64,000 bases of DNA from Lacimicrobium alkaliphilum (GTDB lineage Bacteria > Pseudomonadota > Gammaproteobacteria > Enterobacterales > Alteromonadaceae). The notes beneath the pieces were generated by a model. It was given only the letters and a program-made list of their open reading frames with translations. It made no database searches and was not told where the DNA came from. The translations under genes and the position numbers were made by a program. The stretch spans positions 4,216,001 through 4,280,000 of the forward strand of contig NZ_CP013650.1 in the NCBI RefSeq assembly GCF_001466725.1. Reading direction: 5' to 3'. The number at the start of each line of letters is the position of its first letter. Position 1 is the stretch's first letter. Below are positions 47,236 through 56,448 of this stretch, piece by piece.

Positions 47236-47265
47236 ATTATTGCCGATCTTTATCCACAACTTCAA
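47236..47265 (-). promoter_or_regulatory. dnaA promoter with a DnaA box between -35 and -10
   Basis: Minus strand: TTGAAG (47260-47265), 18-base spacer, AATAAT (47236-47241). The perfect DnaA box TTATCCACA (47250-47258, plus strand) sits inside the spacer, so DnaA could repress its own promoter. The 18-base spacer and -35 are only moderate, so the promoter call is tentative while the box is clear. Confidence 0.55.
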
Positions 47266-47531
47266 TCTTGATCTTTTATAGATTTATGCTCCGACATCAA
47301 AGCAAACCTAGTTCTTTGTTTTTATAGGCTTTTTATTTTAATTATTATTATGAATGGGCTCAGCCTACAGGCTTAGAAAGTGGATAAAAAGTGAGTTTAA
47401 TTTGAACAACTTATACAGGGCGGCAGCGAATTCTGTGGATAAAACTTATCTCAGACATAGTTTTACTAACATCCCGTCTAAGCTGCGTACAGAGTACCTT
47501 CTGTTTATTCACCGCAAAGCTAAACAAAACA
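47266..47531. other. dnaA-rpmH spacer with further DnaA boxes
   Basis: Part of the 495-base gap between divergent dnaA and rpmH. A perfect minus-strand box TTATCCACA is at 47434-47442, and a one-mismatch box (TTATCCACT) at 47379-47387. Only two GATC sites (47245 and 47270 region) are found in the gap, unlike the GATC-dense oriC. A secondary or ancestral origin is possible but not supported by an obvious unwinding element. The small open frames here are not genes. Confidence 0.6.
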
Positions 47532-47566
47532 TTGACAGATGCTGTCTGCATCTCTAGAATTCAGCG
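47532..47566 (+). promoter_or_regulatory. rpmH operon promoter
   Basis: Perfect -35 TTGACA (47532-47537), 17-base spacer, -10 TAGAAT (47555-47560), 74 bases before the rpmH start. It would drive rpmH-rnpA-yidD-yidC. Confidence 0.82.
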
Positions 47567-47633
47567 TCCTTTTTTGAGCACCATACAGGTGTTCGGGATG
47601 TTAACTAAGTTACAAACAGCGGCGGACTAGGTT

Positions 47634-47768
47634 ATGAAAAGAACATTTCAACCAAGTAATTTAAAGCGTAAACGTTCACACGGTTTTCGTGCCCGCATGG
47701 CGACAAAAAATGGCCGTAAGGTTCTTGCCAGTCGTCGTGCTAAAGGCCGTGCACGTCTATCAGCCTGA
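47634..47768 (+). CDS. rpmH: 50S ribosomal protein L34
   Basis: A 44-residue, strongly basic protein, [14 protein letters not shown] ... K-G-R-A-R-L-S-A, essentially the universal L34 sequence. It ends with TGA, 14 bases before rnpA. Short enough to be missed by length filters. Confidence 0.97.
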   Translation: MKRTFQPSNLKRKRSHGFRARMATKNGRKVLASRRAKGRARLSA

Positions 47769-47782
47769 TTGCATTTATCGAA

Positions 47783-48139
47783 GTGGGTGAAAATCAATTT
47801 TCTCGGGAGTTAAGGCTACTTACTCCCACCCATTTCGAGAATGTTTTCCAGCAAGCCATACCGGCTGTCTCCCCCCAAATTACCTTACTAGCAAGAGCAA
47901 ATCAGCTTTCACACCCCAGACTGGGTATCACTATATCCAAAAAACGGGTTAGAAAAGCCCATGATCGCAATCGTCTTAAGCGGGTCATCAGAGAAAGTTT
48001 CCGTCTGCATCAGCACAGGTTGCCAAAAGCTGATATTGTAGTAGTCGGCAAGACAGGACTGGCACAATTATCCAATCAACAACTTTTCACTCTGCTGGAA
48101 CGCTTATGGAAAAAACTCAGTCTGCGCTGCAATCCATAA
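47783..48139 (+). CDS. rnpA: ribonuclease P protein component
   Basis: A 118-residue basic protein from GTG 47783. The RNase P signature [13 protein letters not shown] is present, preceded by [11 protein letters not shown]. It assists tRNA 5' maturation. The end overlaps yidD by 34 bases (48106-48139). Confidence 0.96.
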   Translation: MGENQFSRELRLLTPTHFENVFQQAIPAVSPQITLLARANQLSHPRLGITISKKRVRKAHDRNRLKRVIRESFRLHQHRLPKADIVVVGKTGLAQLSNQQLFTLLERLWKKLSLRCNP

Positions 48140-48357
48140 GTATTTGGATAATTCGTCAGTATCAAAAATGGATTTCCCCTATACTGGGGCCCAGATGCCG
48201 GTTCGATCCCTCATGCTCGCACTATGCGGTGGAAGCAATTAAAGTCCATGGCGTGATAATTGGTTGTTGGTTAAGCATCAAACGCATATTAAAATGCCAC
48301 CCTTTACATCCGGGCGGGTCTGATCCCGTTCCGTCCCGAAGCAAAGAGAATAAGTAA
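48106..48357 (+). CDS. yidD: membrane protein insertion efficiency factor YidD
   Basis: An 83-residue protein with the conserved [13 protein letters not shown] and H-P-L-H-P-G-G-x-D-P motifs. An N-terminal amphipathic segment associates it with the inner membrane. It supports insertion by YidC. Overlaps the rnpA end and precedes yidC by 6 bases. Confidence 0.94.
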   Translation: MEKTQSALQSISIWIIRQYQKWISPILGPRCRFDPSCSHYAVEAIKVHGVIIGCWLSIKRILKCHPLHPGGSDPVPSRSKENK

Positions 48358-48363
48358 TCTGTT

Positions 48364-50001
48364 ATGGAATCCCAACGTAGTTTTCTCCTCATCGGCCTGG
48401 CCCTGGTAAGCTTTTTACTCTGGCAACAATGGCAACTGGACTATGCTCCACAACCCGTTGAACCTGCCGGCCAAGGCACTCAGCAAAGTCCGTCGTCCAC
48501 TGGTTCTGCCCAAAGCGCAGATGTACCCAGTGCAGACCCATCCGGCCCTTCACCACAAACAACCGCGAAAGGCCAGCTAGTTTCAGTTAAAACCGATACG
48601 CTGGACATCCGCATTGACACCCGGGGCGGTGATGTTATCTCGGCGAAACTGCCTCAGTTTCCGATTGAACAGGACGGAGACGAGAGTTTTATTTTGCTCA
48701 GTTCTGAGCCTGGCATCTACCATATCGCTCAAAGTGGCCTGATTGGTAAGGATGGCCCGGATGGTGCCGCATCAGGCCGCCCCATGTATCAGGCTGAAAG
48801 CACTGACTATGAGATGAACGGCGATACGCTGTCCGTGCCCTTAGTGTGGCAATCCGGGAAAGGCCTTAAGGTGACGAAAACCTTTCACTTTACCCGTGGC
48901 GAGCATCATATCCGGGTCGAATATAAAGTGGAGAATCAGGGTTCAGATACCGCGCAGCTACAGCAATACGCACAGCTAAAACAAACCACTATGGGTGAAG
49001 AAGGCAGCATGTTTATGCCGACTTACCGAGGCGCGGCCTACTCTACAGAAGAAGACAGGTATACCAAATACAGCTTCGATGACATTGCCGATAAAAATCT
49101 TCGTACCTCTACACCCGGAGGTTGGGTGGGGATGCTGCAACATTATTTTGTTGCGGCCTGGATCCCGCCGCAGGATCAGCAAAATACCTTGTACAGCCGT
49201 CTGTTACCCGGTGGTTATGCCAGCATTGGCTTTACCGGCACGCCGGTAAGTGTTGCACCAGGCGAAACAGCAGTGCTGTCGAGCACCCTGTATACCGGCG
49301 CCAAGGATCAGGAGTCACTGGCTGAGCTTGCCAATGGCCTGGATTTGACCGTGGATTACGGCTTCTTATGGTGGTTGTCACAACCGCTGTTTTCACTGCT
49401 TAAGTTTATCCATGGCCTGGTGGGTAACTGGGGCCTGGCAATCATCATCATCACCGTGATTGTTAAGGGTCTGATGTACCCTCTGACCAAGGCTCAGTAT
49501 GAGTCCATGGCCAAACTGCGGGCATTACAACCGAAGATGAAAGCGCTGAAAGACAGATACGGCGACGACCGTCAGAAAATGTCCCAGGCGATGATGGAAA
49601 TGTACAAAAAGGAAAAAGTAAACCCTATGGGTGGCTGCTTCCCGTTGTTGTTGCAAATGCCTATATTCCTGGCACTGTACTGGGTGTTGCTGGAAAGTGT
49701 TGAATTACGCCATGCGGACTTTTTCCTCTGGATTACTGATTTGTCGGTTAAAGATCCCTACTTTGTGCTGCCCATACTCACCGGCGCCAGCATGTATCTG
49801 ATTCAGAAACTACAGCCGATGACTATTCAGGACCCCATGCAGCAGAAGATCATGCAATTTATGCCGGTGATGATGAGTATCTTCTTCCTCTGGTTCCCGG
49901 CCGGGCTGGTACTTTACTGGCTGATCAGTAACGTCATCACCCTGATACAGGCCAAACTAATTTACGCCTCCATGGAAAAACGGGGCCTGAAAACTAAATA
50001 A
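48364..50001 (+). CDS. yidC: membrane protein insertase YidC
   Basis: A 545-residue inner-membrane insertase. An N-terminal transmembrane anchor ([14 protein letters not shown]) is followed by a low-complexity Ser/Pro/Gln linker, a large periplasmic domain, then the conserved five-helix 60-kDa inner membrane core with [16 protein letters not shown]. Length is typical (548 in Escherichia coli). Confidence 0.97.
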   Translation: MESQRSFLLIGLALVSFLLWQQWQLDYAPQPVEPAGQGTQQSPSSTGSAQSADVPSADPSGPSPQTTAKGQLVSVKTDTLDIRIDTRGGDVISAKLPQFPIEQDGDESFILLSSEPGIYHIAQSGLIGKDGPDGAASGRPMYQAESTDYEMNGDTLSVPLVWQSGKGLKVTKTFHFTRGEHHIRVEYKVENQGSDTAQLQQYAQLKQTTMGEEGSMFMPTYRGAAYSTEEDRYTKYSFDDIADKNLRTSTPGGWVGMLQHYFVAAWIPPQDQQNTLYSRLLPGGYASIGFTGTPVSVAPGETAVLSSTLYTGAKDQESLAELANGLDLTVDYGFLWWLSQPLFSLLKFIHGLVGNWGLAIIIITVIVKGLMYPLTKAQYESMAKLRALQPKMKALKDRYGDDRQKMSQAMMEMYKKEKVNPMGGCFPLLLQMPIFLALYWVLLESVELRHADFFLWITDLSVKDPYFVLPILTGASMYLIQKLQPMTIQDPMQQKIMQFMPVMMSIFFLWFPAGLVLYWLISNVITLIQAKLIYASMEKRGLKTK

Positions 50002-50016
50002 TCAGAATGATTCAGT

Positions 50017-50047
50017 AAAAAGGCCCGTTAATGCGGGCCTTTTTTTT
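50017..50047 (+). terminator. yidC terminator
   Basis: Arms AGGCCCG (50021-50027) and CGGGCCT (50034-50040) followed by T8. It separates yidC from the yajQ-mnmE pair. Confidence 0.85.
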
Positions 50048-50101
50048 AGCTGTTGGTTAAAATTCCTGAATCCTGTCAGAACCTCACTACAAGGAACCAT
50101 C

Positions 50102-50584
50102 ATGCCCTCTTTCGATATTGTTTCAGAAATCGATCAGGTTGAAGTCAGAAATGCCGTCGACAACGCCAACCGTGAGCTGGACACCCGCTTCGATTTTCGT
50201 GGGGTAGAGGCCAGTTTCGAACTCAAAGACGGCCATGTCACCATGACCGCAGAATCAGACTTCCAGCTTCAGCAAATGCTGGATATTTTGCGCACAAAAT
50301 GTGCCAAACGCGGTGTGGATAATGCTTCACTGGAAGAGAAAGATATTGAACATATAGGAAAAACCTATAAACAAGTGTTGGTGTTTCAACAGGGTATCGA
50401 CCAGCCAATGGCGAAGAAAATCATTAAGCTGCTCAAAGAAAGCAAGGTAAAAGTCCAATCCGCGATTCAGGGTGAGCAGATACGGGTCAGCGGCAAGAAA
50501 CGGGATGATCTGCAACAAGCCATTGCTCTGGTTAAAGAAGCCAATCTCGGTCAGCCCTTCCAGTTTAATAACTTTCGGGATTGA
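50102..50584 (+). CDS. yajQ: YajQ family nucleotide (c-di-GMP)-binding protein
   Basis: A 160-residue protein starting [11 protein letters not shown], the family signature, with R-F-D-F-R-G-V and a tandem ferredoxin-like fold. Some YajQ proteins bind cyclic di-GMP and act as transcription cofactors. That activity is inferred here. It lies between yidC and mnmE, where related genomes usually have mnmE directly. Its TGA overlaps an ATG of mnmE. Confidence 0.92.
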   Translation: MPSFDIVSEIDQVEVRNAVDNANRELDTRFDFRGVEASFELKDGHVTMTAESDFQLQQMLDILRTKCAKRGVDNASLEEKDIEHIGKTYKQVLVFQQGIDQPMAKKIIKLLKESKVKVQSAIQGEQIRVSGKKRDDLQQAIALVKEANLGQPFQFNNFRD

Positions 50585-50592
50585 TGGTTTTT

Positions 50593-51957
50593 ATGGTGCA
50601 GCAACAAACCATTGTCGCTCAGGCTACCGCACCCGGCCGCGGTGGTGTGGGAATCGTCAGAGTATCCGGCAGTCGGGCGGCAGAGGTAGCAGAAAAGCTG
50701 CTGGGAACCCTGCCACCGGTACGCAAAGCCGAATATCTGCCTTTTTATGATCTTAAGGGAAATATCATCGATCAGGGTATCGCGTTGTTTTTCCGCGGAC
50801 CAAATTCTTTTACCGGAGAAAATGTACTGGAGTTGCAGGGCCATGGTGGGCAAGTGGTCATGGATATGCTGATCAGCGCCATTGTAAATATTGATGACAT
50901 TCGTCTTGCCCGGCCAGGCGAGTTCAGCGAACGGGCTTTTCTGAATGACAAACTGGATCTGGCACAGGCAGAAGCCATTGCCGATCTGATCGACGCCAGT
51001 TCAGAGCAGGCCGCCCGCTCTGCCCTTCGCTCATTACAGGGCGAATTCTCCAGTCAGATACATACACTGGTAGAACAGGTTATCCATCTGCGCATCTATG
51101 TGGAAGCCGCCATAGATTTCCCCGATGAGGAAGTCGACTTTCTCAGCGATGGTAAAGTACAGGGCGATCTGGAAGCCATCATAAACCAGTTGCAACAGGT
51201 ACAGGATCAGGCCCGCCAGGGCAGTATTCTGCGCGAAGGCATGCAGGTGGTGATTGCCGGTCGCCCCAATGCCGGCAAATCCAGTCTGCTCAATGCGTTA
51301 GCCGGAAGAGACGCAGCCATTGTCACCGATATTGCTGGTACCACCCGCGATGTACTCAAAGAACATATTCATATCGACGGCATGCCGTTGCACATCATCG
51401 ACACCGCTGGCCTGCGCGACAGCCCAGACAAAGTGGAACAAATAGGTATTCAGCGTGCATGGGATGAAATCAACCGTGCCGATATGGTGTTATTTATGCT
51501 CGACTCTCAGCAGAGTCTGGAGACAGACCCCCACAAGATCTGGCCGGAATTTGTTGATCGTCTGCCCGAACGCATCAGAATGACAGTGATCCGCAATAAA
51601 ATTGATCTCTCCGGGGAAACAGCGGGGGTAGAAAAACTCGCCGATCATACCGTCATTCGCCTCTCTGCCAGCCACAAAACCGGCATCGAATTGCTCGCCG
51701 CGCATCTTAAAGATGCCATGGGCTTTAATGCTGCACCAGAGGGCCGGTTTATTGCCCGCAGGCGTCATCTGGATGCTCTTGAACAAGCCTTAGCTCATCT
51801 GCAGCAGGGTCACTCACAGTTACTCGACAATCAGGCCGGAGAGCTGCTGGCTGAAGAATTACGATTGTGTCAGCAACACTTAAATGAGATCACCGGTGAA
51901 TTCAGCTCCGATGATTTATTGGGCAGAATTTTCTCCAGTTTTTGTATCGGTAAGTAA
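50593..51957 (+). CDS. mnmE: tRNA modification GTPase MnmE
   Basis: A 454-residue GTPase, the same length as Escherichia coli MnmE when begun at ATG 50593 ([10 protein letters not shown]). In-frame ATG 50584 and TTG 50581 are possible earlier starts. The N-terminal THF-binding region is followed by G-R-P-N-A-G-K-S-S near residue 224, the switch [13 protein letters not shown] and N-K-I-D. It ends C-I-G-K, with the catalytic Cys. With MnmG, encoded here at 56449, it installs the cmnm5 group on U34. Confidence 0.96.
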   Translation: MVQQQTIVAQATAPGRGGVGIVRVSGSRAAEVAEKLLGTLPPVRKAEYLPFYDLKGNIIDQGIALFFRGPNSFTGENVLELQGHGGQVVMDMLISAIVNIDDIRLARPGEFSERAFLNDKLDLAQAEAIADLIDASSEQAARSALRSLQGEFSSQIHTLVEQVIHLRIYVEAAIDFPDEEVDFLSDGKVQGDLEAIINQLQQVQDQARQGSILREGMQVVIAGRPNAGKSSLLNALAGRDAAIVTDIAGTTRDVLKEHIHIDGMPLHIIDTAGLRDSPDKVEQIGIQRAWDEINRADMVLFMLDSQQSLETDPHKIWPEFVDRLPERIRMTVIRNKIDLSGETAGVEKLADHTVIRLSASHKTGIELLAAHLKDAMGFNAAPEGRFIARRRHLDALEQALAHLQQGHSQLLDNQAGELLAEELRLCQQHLNEITGEFSSDDLLGRIFSSFCIGK

Positions 51958-51970
51958 GACCGTTGCAGAT

Positions 51971-52480
51971 TTATTTATCATTCCGCGACTGCAATTCCTG
52001 TTTAAGCAGGTCTACCACTGGCTGAAAGGTCTGCCGGTTGCTCTCCCCCAGCTTAAGCAGTTCCTCATGGGCGGCAAGAATCATTCTAGCCCTTTGCTGT
52101 TCATCGGCACTTTGGCCTGACACTTCAACAAAGGCATCGGGCGCATCCAGAGGTTTATCCAACAAGGTAAATACCTGATCCAGACACATACTCTGTAATA
52201 ACGTGGTCATGTCTTTATCTGTGGAAATCAGGGTGGGTTTACGCTGATGATGCTCGAGCATATTACGGGCGATCATCGCGAGCAGACCCAGATTAGTGCT
52301 ATCCAGATACTTTGCCTGACTGAGATCGACCACCACATCATCGCACACACAGTCCCTGGCATCGAACAGGGTGTTAATCAGCGCTTCAAGACCACCGCTC
52401 TGGCCATGTCTGACCTCACCAACAAACCTGAAAAAGCATACTCCCTGCAGGTTGGCATAAAGTATCTGGTCATCCTGCAT
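51971..52480 (-). CDS. STAS-domain anti-sigma factor antagonist
   Basis: A 169-residue protein with a SpoIIAA/RsbV-like STAS domain. The phosphorylation-type motif D-L-S-Q-A-K-Y-L-D-S-T-N-L-G-L-L puts a serine at S-T-N in the usual D-S-x-x-x position, followed by a C-terminal extension of about 60 residues. It lies 15 bases after the receiver-phosphatase gene, its likely regulator. The anti-sigma kinase that would complete the switch is not in the window. Confidence 0.85.
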   Translation of the reverse strand: MQDDQILYANLQGVCFFRFVGEVRHGQSGGLEALINTLFDARDCVCDDVVVDLSQAKYLDSTNLGLLAMIARNMLEHHQRKPTLISTDKDMTTLLQSMCLDQVFTLLDKPLDAPDAFVEVSGQSADEQQRARMILAAHEELLKLGESNRQTFQPVVDLLKQELQSRNDK

Positions 52481-52495
52481 AGTTCACCTCAACAT

Positions 52496-53809
52496 TTAGC
52501 GACTGACTGACAACAATGTCAGATCATCGGGTAACTTACCTTGTTCCCGGACACCTATACGCCTTGCCAGCTCAGACAAATCTCCGGGCAAGGGATCGAG
52601 CAGTGCCCTCAAGTTCAGCAACTGCTCATCCAGTGACTGGCCATGAATGCTCTCCAATACACCATCGGAGAATACATACAAAGAAAAGTGTTCCGGTAAT
52701 ACACAAAGCTTTTCCTGATACTGAGTAAAATCAAACAGCCCCGCCGGTGTCCCTTTGCACTCCATGACCTCCAGTTTATTGTCCTGCAACAACAGAGGCC
52801 AAGGATAAATACCGGCGTTAGTATAGCGCAGCAGATCTTTATGGCTGTCCAGGACAGCATAGAACAACGCCACATGTTTACCCATATCTTCTTTAATCAG
52901 GGTCTGATTCAGTTCATCCAGCAGCGCCGCGGGATCAATAATAATGGTGCTCTCGTCCCGGCTGTACTGTTCAAGGGCGGCAGAGATAAAACGTTTGAGA
53001 TAAACGGTTACGAAAGCCGATGACACCCCATGGCCAGATACATCCGCCATGTAAAAACCCACATACCTCTGGTCAATGGCAAAGTAATCGACAAAATCGC
53101 CACTCATAAAATCCGAAGGCAATAGCAGATGACTGAAGGTAAAACCTGATACCTGCAGATTATCCTTAGGCAGCAGTTTAAACTGAATGCGCCTGCCCGC
53201 CCGCTCACCTTCTTCCAGCTCACTCAGTGAGATCTGAAGTCTGGTATTGGCATTTTCTAACTCTCGGGTGCGCAGCCTGACTTTTTGTTCCAGTTGCTGA
53301 TTCAGCTCTACTACCTGCTGAATAAAGCCATAGCTGCGCAGTGACGCGATCACAGCGGTTACCAGCTTTTGTGATGTCAGCTCGGTTTTCTCTTTGTAGT
53401 CATTAATATCGTAATCCTGTATGACCCGTTGTTCGGGTGCATGGCCTGCCTGCCCTGTTCTCAGAATCACTCTGACCGCGTTGTTGTTCAGTTCTCTGCG
53501 GATATAGTGAACCAGTTGCAGACCCGCGTCGTCTGACTCCATCACCACATCAAGCAGAATAAGACAGATATCGGCTTCCTGTTCCAGCAATACTCTGGCC
53601 TGTTCACCACTGTTTGCACTGAACAACCTGACTGGCCTGTTTTCGAATACCAGGTCCCTGAGCACCAGTCTGGTCATCACATGCACTTCCTCATCGTCAT
53701 CTACAATGAGTATTTTCCAGGGCGAAGCCTGATCCTGCTCCCGAGTGTGTTCAGGCTCGCTATCTTCCTCAAAAAACAGTATGTCATCCCGTTCATCACT
53801 TTGTGTCAT
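52496..53809 (-). CDS. response regulator with PP2C/SpoIIE phosphatase output
   Basis: A 437-residue protein: acidic N-terminus, receiver domain (about 30-155, D-D-D-E-E and phospho-acceptor D in I-L-L-D-V-V-M), a coiled-coil linker (about 160-210), and a PP2C phosphatase with metal-binding Asp in S-G-D-F-V-D, A-D-V-S-G-H-G and late S-D-G-V and D-D-L-T. This resembles HsbR-type partner-switch regulators. It probably dephosphorylates the STAS protein encoded next to it. Sensor kinase unknown. Confidence 0.9.
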   Translation of the reverse strand: MTQSDERDDILFFEEDSEPEHTREQDQASPWKILIVDDDEEVHVMTRLVLRDLVFENRPVRLFSANSGEQARVLLEQEADICLILLDVVMESDDAGLQLVHYIRRELNNNAVRVILRTGQAGHAPEQRVIQDYDINDYKEKTELTSQKLVTAVIASLRSYGFIQQVVELNQQLEQKVRLRTRELENANTRLQISLSELEEGERAGRRIQFKLLPKDNLQVSGFTFSHLLLPSDFMSGDFVDYFAIDQRYVGFYMADVSGHGVSSAFVTVYLKRFISAALEQYSRDESTIIIDPAALLDELNQTLIKEDMGKHVALFYAVLDSHKDLLRYTNAGIYPWPLLLQDNKLEVMECKGTPAGLFDFTQYQEKLCVLPEHFSLYVFSDGVLESIHGQSLDEQLLNLRALLDPLPGDLSELARRIGVREQGKLPDDLTLLSVSR

Positions 53810-53941
53810 CAGCCCCTGGTATCCTCTTCAAAATCTATCGGGATTGAATTTTTACTATAGCGCCCAAATTCTGATGCTGACAGTATAGAGTCTTAACAGC
53901 AGGTTAAATCATCCGGACTACACCACCTGAGTTTAATCCAC

Positions 53942-53950
53942 TGGTATAAT
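53942..53950 (+). promoter_or_regulatory. mioC promoter, extended -10
   Basis: TGGTATAAT holds the extended -10 TG-N-TATAAT (53945-53950 is the hexamer). No good -35 is seen, which extended -10 promoters can lack. Lies 28 bases before the mioC start. Confidence 0.6.
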
Positions 53951-53978
53951 AGCGAACGATTAATATAAAGGCAGACAC

Positions 53979-54452
53979 GTGAATTCATTTGAAATTATTG
54001 TCGGTTCCATGCTCGGTGCCACTGAGTATGTCGCCGATGCGCTGGCGGAAGAGCTAACCAACTATGATCTTAACAGCAGAATTCACCTGACACCGGATCT
54101 GAGTGAGCTGGATCCTCAGGCTACCTGGCTTATCTGCACATCAACCCACGGAGCAGGAGATTTTCCTGATAATATTCACGCCTTTACAAGGCAATTACCA
54201 CAGGCCAGCCTGAACCAAATCCGTTACCTGTTAGTTGGCCTGGGAGACAGCAGTTACGATACGTTCTGCGAGGCCGGCAAAACCATGCACCGATTGATGC
54301 AGGCTGCCGGCGCAAGCAGCATTGTTGAACCCTGTTATATCGACGTGCTGGAACACCCCATTCCCGAAGATGAAGCCGTTGCCTGGCTGAATAGCCATCT
54401 GCAGAGCCCCAAATTTATTCAATCACTGAACCTGACAGGAGCCGGAGCTTGA
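53979..54452 (+). CDS. mioC: flavodoxin-like protein MioC
   Basis: A 157-residue FMN-binding flavodoxin fold from GTG 53979. FMN phosphate-binding loop G-S-M-L-G-A-T-E near residue 10, then S-T-H-G-A-G-D-F-P-D-N and G-L-G-D-S-S-Y-D-T-F, matching MioC. Escherichia coli MioC is 147 residues. mioC flanks oriC in enterobacteria. Here dnaT- and dnaC-like genes separate it from oriC. The stop overlaps the next ORF start (54449) by 4 bases. Confidence 0.9.
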   Translation: MNSFEIIVGSMLGATEYVADALAEELTNYDLNSRIHLTPDLSELDPQATWLICTSTHGAGDFPDNIHAFTRQLPQASLNQIRYLLVGLGDSSYDTFCEAGKTMHRLMQAAGASSIVEPCYIDVLEHPIPEDEAVAWLNSHLQSPKFIQSLNLTGAGA

Positions 54453-55093
54453 ATCAGGCAGAACTGGACGCCCTCATATCCCCCATAAGTAATGAATCCA
54501 GGGTGCTTTATATGCTCGGACTACGGCCTGGTGCGGATAAAACCACTGGTGTCAGCGCGCCCCTGAACTACCGGAATCTGCTGGCCCTGCTAAACAGTAA
54601 AGCCACAACGTTCGCCCTTGGCAGACAAATAAATCAGTTACTCAAAGAGCTGGCTGATGCTGGTCTGATAATCTGTCAGCAGGAGTCCATATCCGATCGT
54701 AGTCTGAACGGAGAATCCTTGCTGCTGCCCTTGTTGGTACCCTCTTCACAGGGTTATCAGCAGTTACATCTGCAGTGGCAGGCCATGACCGCCGACTGGA
54801 TGCCTGATGAGGCTTTGTTCAGTGAGCTGGCAACTCTGGTAGGATTACTCGACAAGAATTATCAACAGCAGGATGTCGGCGAGTTTGTGGCCTACTGGCT
54901 GAGTCGACCGGAAATTAATCTAACCTTATTTCAGTGGACCCAAAAGTTTGTTTTGCACCTGAAAAACCGACGTCAGGCTTATGGCCAGAAACAACAGGTA
55001 GGGCATCAGGTGGTCACCAGCACCGCCGGTATAACTGCCGACGATAATGCCAGGAAACTGGTGGAGAAATATCATGCAAAGCCTAAACGATAA
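54449..55093 (+). CDS. DnaT-like replication restart protein
   Basis: A 214-residue protein with a C-terminal segment (E-F-V-A-Y-W-L-S-R-P ... F-Q-W-T-Q-K-F-V-L-H-L) that resembles the DnaT C-terminal ssDNA-binding domain. The N-terminal part has a helical winged-helix-like feel (L-L-A-L-L-N-S-K-A ... I-N-Q-L-L-K-E-L-A-D-A-G-L-I). Assigned as DnaT-like partly because the overlapping downstream gene is a DnaC-type loader, as in dnaTC pairs. A profile search should confirm it. Confidence 0.65.
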   Translation: MNQAELDALISPISNESRVLYMLGLRPGADKTTGVSAPLNYRNLLALLNSKATTFALGRQINQLLKELADAGLIICQQESISDRSLNGESLLLPLLVPSSQGYQQLHLQWQAMTADWMPDEALFSELATLVGLLDKNYQQQDVGEFVAYWLSRPEINLTLFQWTQKFVLHLKNRRQAYGQKQQVGHQVVTSTAGITADDNARKLVEKYHAKPKR

Positions 55094-55889
55094 AATCCGG
55101 CAATTGGCCAAAACCCTGGGCAAAGAAGCACCTGAAGGGCCGGTAAAGGACTATTCAACGCTGCGCCAGGAATACGAAAAACAGGCCAATAAAGAAATTC
55201 AGCAGATGCAGCTGGAAGCGAAAAAACAGCGCATTGAACAGATCCATGGGCGCTCTGACCTTAACCCTGCCTGGACTTTTGCCAACCTGATAGAAGACAC
55301 AGCCGATGTTAAAGAAGCTGTGAGTATTGCCAAATCCTTTATTGCAGCCCATGGCGATCCTAGCTGGCGCCGCAGTGGTTCTCATATGATGCTGTTTTAT
55401 GGCGATTACGGCCGGGGCAAATCTCATATCGCCGGTGCCATCGCCCATGAACTGATCGATAAGTACGAAATTTCAGTGCTTTATCGCCAGCTTTCCAGCT
55501 TATTGGAGATGCGTTATTTCTCCTATGACTTCAATGCAAAAGACGATGCTGGCCAGAGATTCCGTGAGATCACTCAGGAATTGATGACGGTGGATTTGCT
55601 GATCCTGGATGAAGTTTGTGTCAACGAGTCACAGTTGAAAAAGAGTGCACAGGGCTGGCTGGGTACCCTGTTACGTCAGCGCTACAGTCAGAATAAAAAC
55701 TGTATTCTGATCACCAACCATGATCTCACCAGCCTCGGGCAGGCCGTAGGTCCATACTGCTTTGAATCTATCAAGGAATATGACACCTATAAGGTTCGTT
55801 TCAGCGGCCCAAGCCGGCGCAGAAACGTGGAAGATGATATACCGGCCACAACCAAAACCAGCGGCTATATCCCTAATCAGGTACGCTGA
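55074..55889 (+). CDS. DnaC-like replicative helicase loader ATPase
   Basis: A 271-residue AAA+ ATPase. ATG 55074 has GGAG 8 bases before it and is inside the DnaT-like gene (20-base overlap). Walker A is G-D-Y-G-R-G-K-S-H near residue 115. Walker B is L-L-I-L-D-E-V. Sensor-type I-T-N-H-D is also present. The N-terminal helical part (basic, coiled) fits the DnaB-binding domain. It would load DnaB at oriC, which lies directly downstream. Confidence 0.88.
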   Translation: MQSLNDKIRQLAKTLGKEAPEGPVKDYSTLRQEYEKQANKEIQQMQLEAKKQRIEQIHGRSDLNPAWTFANLIEDTADVKEAVSIAKSFIAAHGDPSWRRSGSHMMLFYGDYGRGKSHIAGAIAHELIDKYEISVLYRQLSSLLEMRYFSYDFNAKDDAGQRFREITQELMTVDLLILDEVCVNESQLKKSAQGWLGTLLRQRYSQNKNCILITNHDLTSLGQAVGPYCFESIKEYDTYKVRFSGPSRRRNVEDDIPATTKTSGYIPNQVR

Positions 55890-55984
55890 TTCGTCTGAAT
55901 CAGTGCTGTCCTGATCACTGTGCAGACATTTTTTTCTTCTTTCTTATCTGATACCCATCTCTGTTCGCATCATTCCCACCGAAC

Positions 55985-56360
55985 AGGCGTCAGATCTTAT
56001 CCACCGCAGATCCTGAGGATCTGCCCTCAGATCAGGGAGCACAGACGGATCATACACAGAGGTTACCCACACAAAATCACGGATAATTTTATTTTTGTGG
56101 ATAAAACAAGGCTTATACTGTGGTAAACCTATGTTTACCACCTTAATAACTTTCACCCCGAAATCACCTGTGGATAAGAACCCGACTTGATCCCAGCTTA
56201 TACCTCTTAGATCAGATCTTACACACAAGGTTAAAATCCATGTAAGTTATTGTTTTTAATTTAAATAAATCACTTATCCAAAGGATCTGGTGTGCTTAAC
56301 AGTAATAATAATAATCTAATAGATCCATATAGATCTTAGATCTACTACAGAAGATCATTT
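55985..56360. other. oriC: Chromosomal replication origin oriC
   Basis: Between the dnaC-like gene and mnmG, with 14 GATC (Dam/SeqA) sites in about 440 bases (first at 55913, last at 56353), far above chance. Perfect DnaA boxes TTATCCACA are on the minus strand at 56096-56104 and 56169-56177. One-mismatch boxes are at 55997, 56050, 56063, 56219 and 56274 (TTATCCAAA, as in box R3). The complement contains GTATAAGCTGGGATCA, as in Escherichia coli oriC. The A/T-rich, GATC-phased element next to mnmG (about 56300-56345) fits the unwinding region. Confidence 0.93.
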
Positions 56361-56384
56361 CCTTGGCTGTTCGAATTTTAATCG

Positions 56385-56413
56385 TTTCGTTTCATCCATA
56401 AAGTCTATAGAAT
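56385..56413 (+). promoter_or_regulatory. Possible mnmG promoter
   Basis: TAGAAT at 56408-56413 is a fair -10. The hexamer 17 bases upstream (TTTCGT, 56385-56390) is poor. In enterobacteria transcription from this promoter influences oriC. Called tentatively. Confidence 0.4.
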
Positions 56414-56448
56414 ATGCGCCCCGATTCAGGCAGCTTGCAGAGGTAATG

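Noticed and set aside
47217..47630. Small plus-strand frames in the dnaA-rpmH gap
   Set aside because: They lack ribosome sites and family resemblance, and they cross DnaA boxes and the rpmH promoter.
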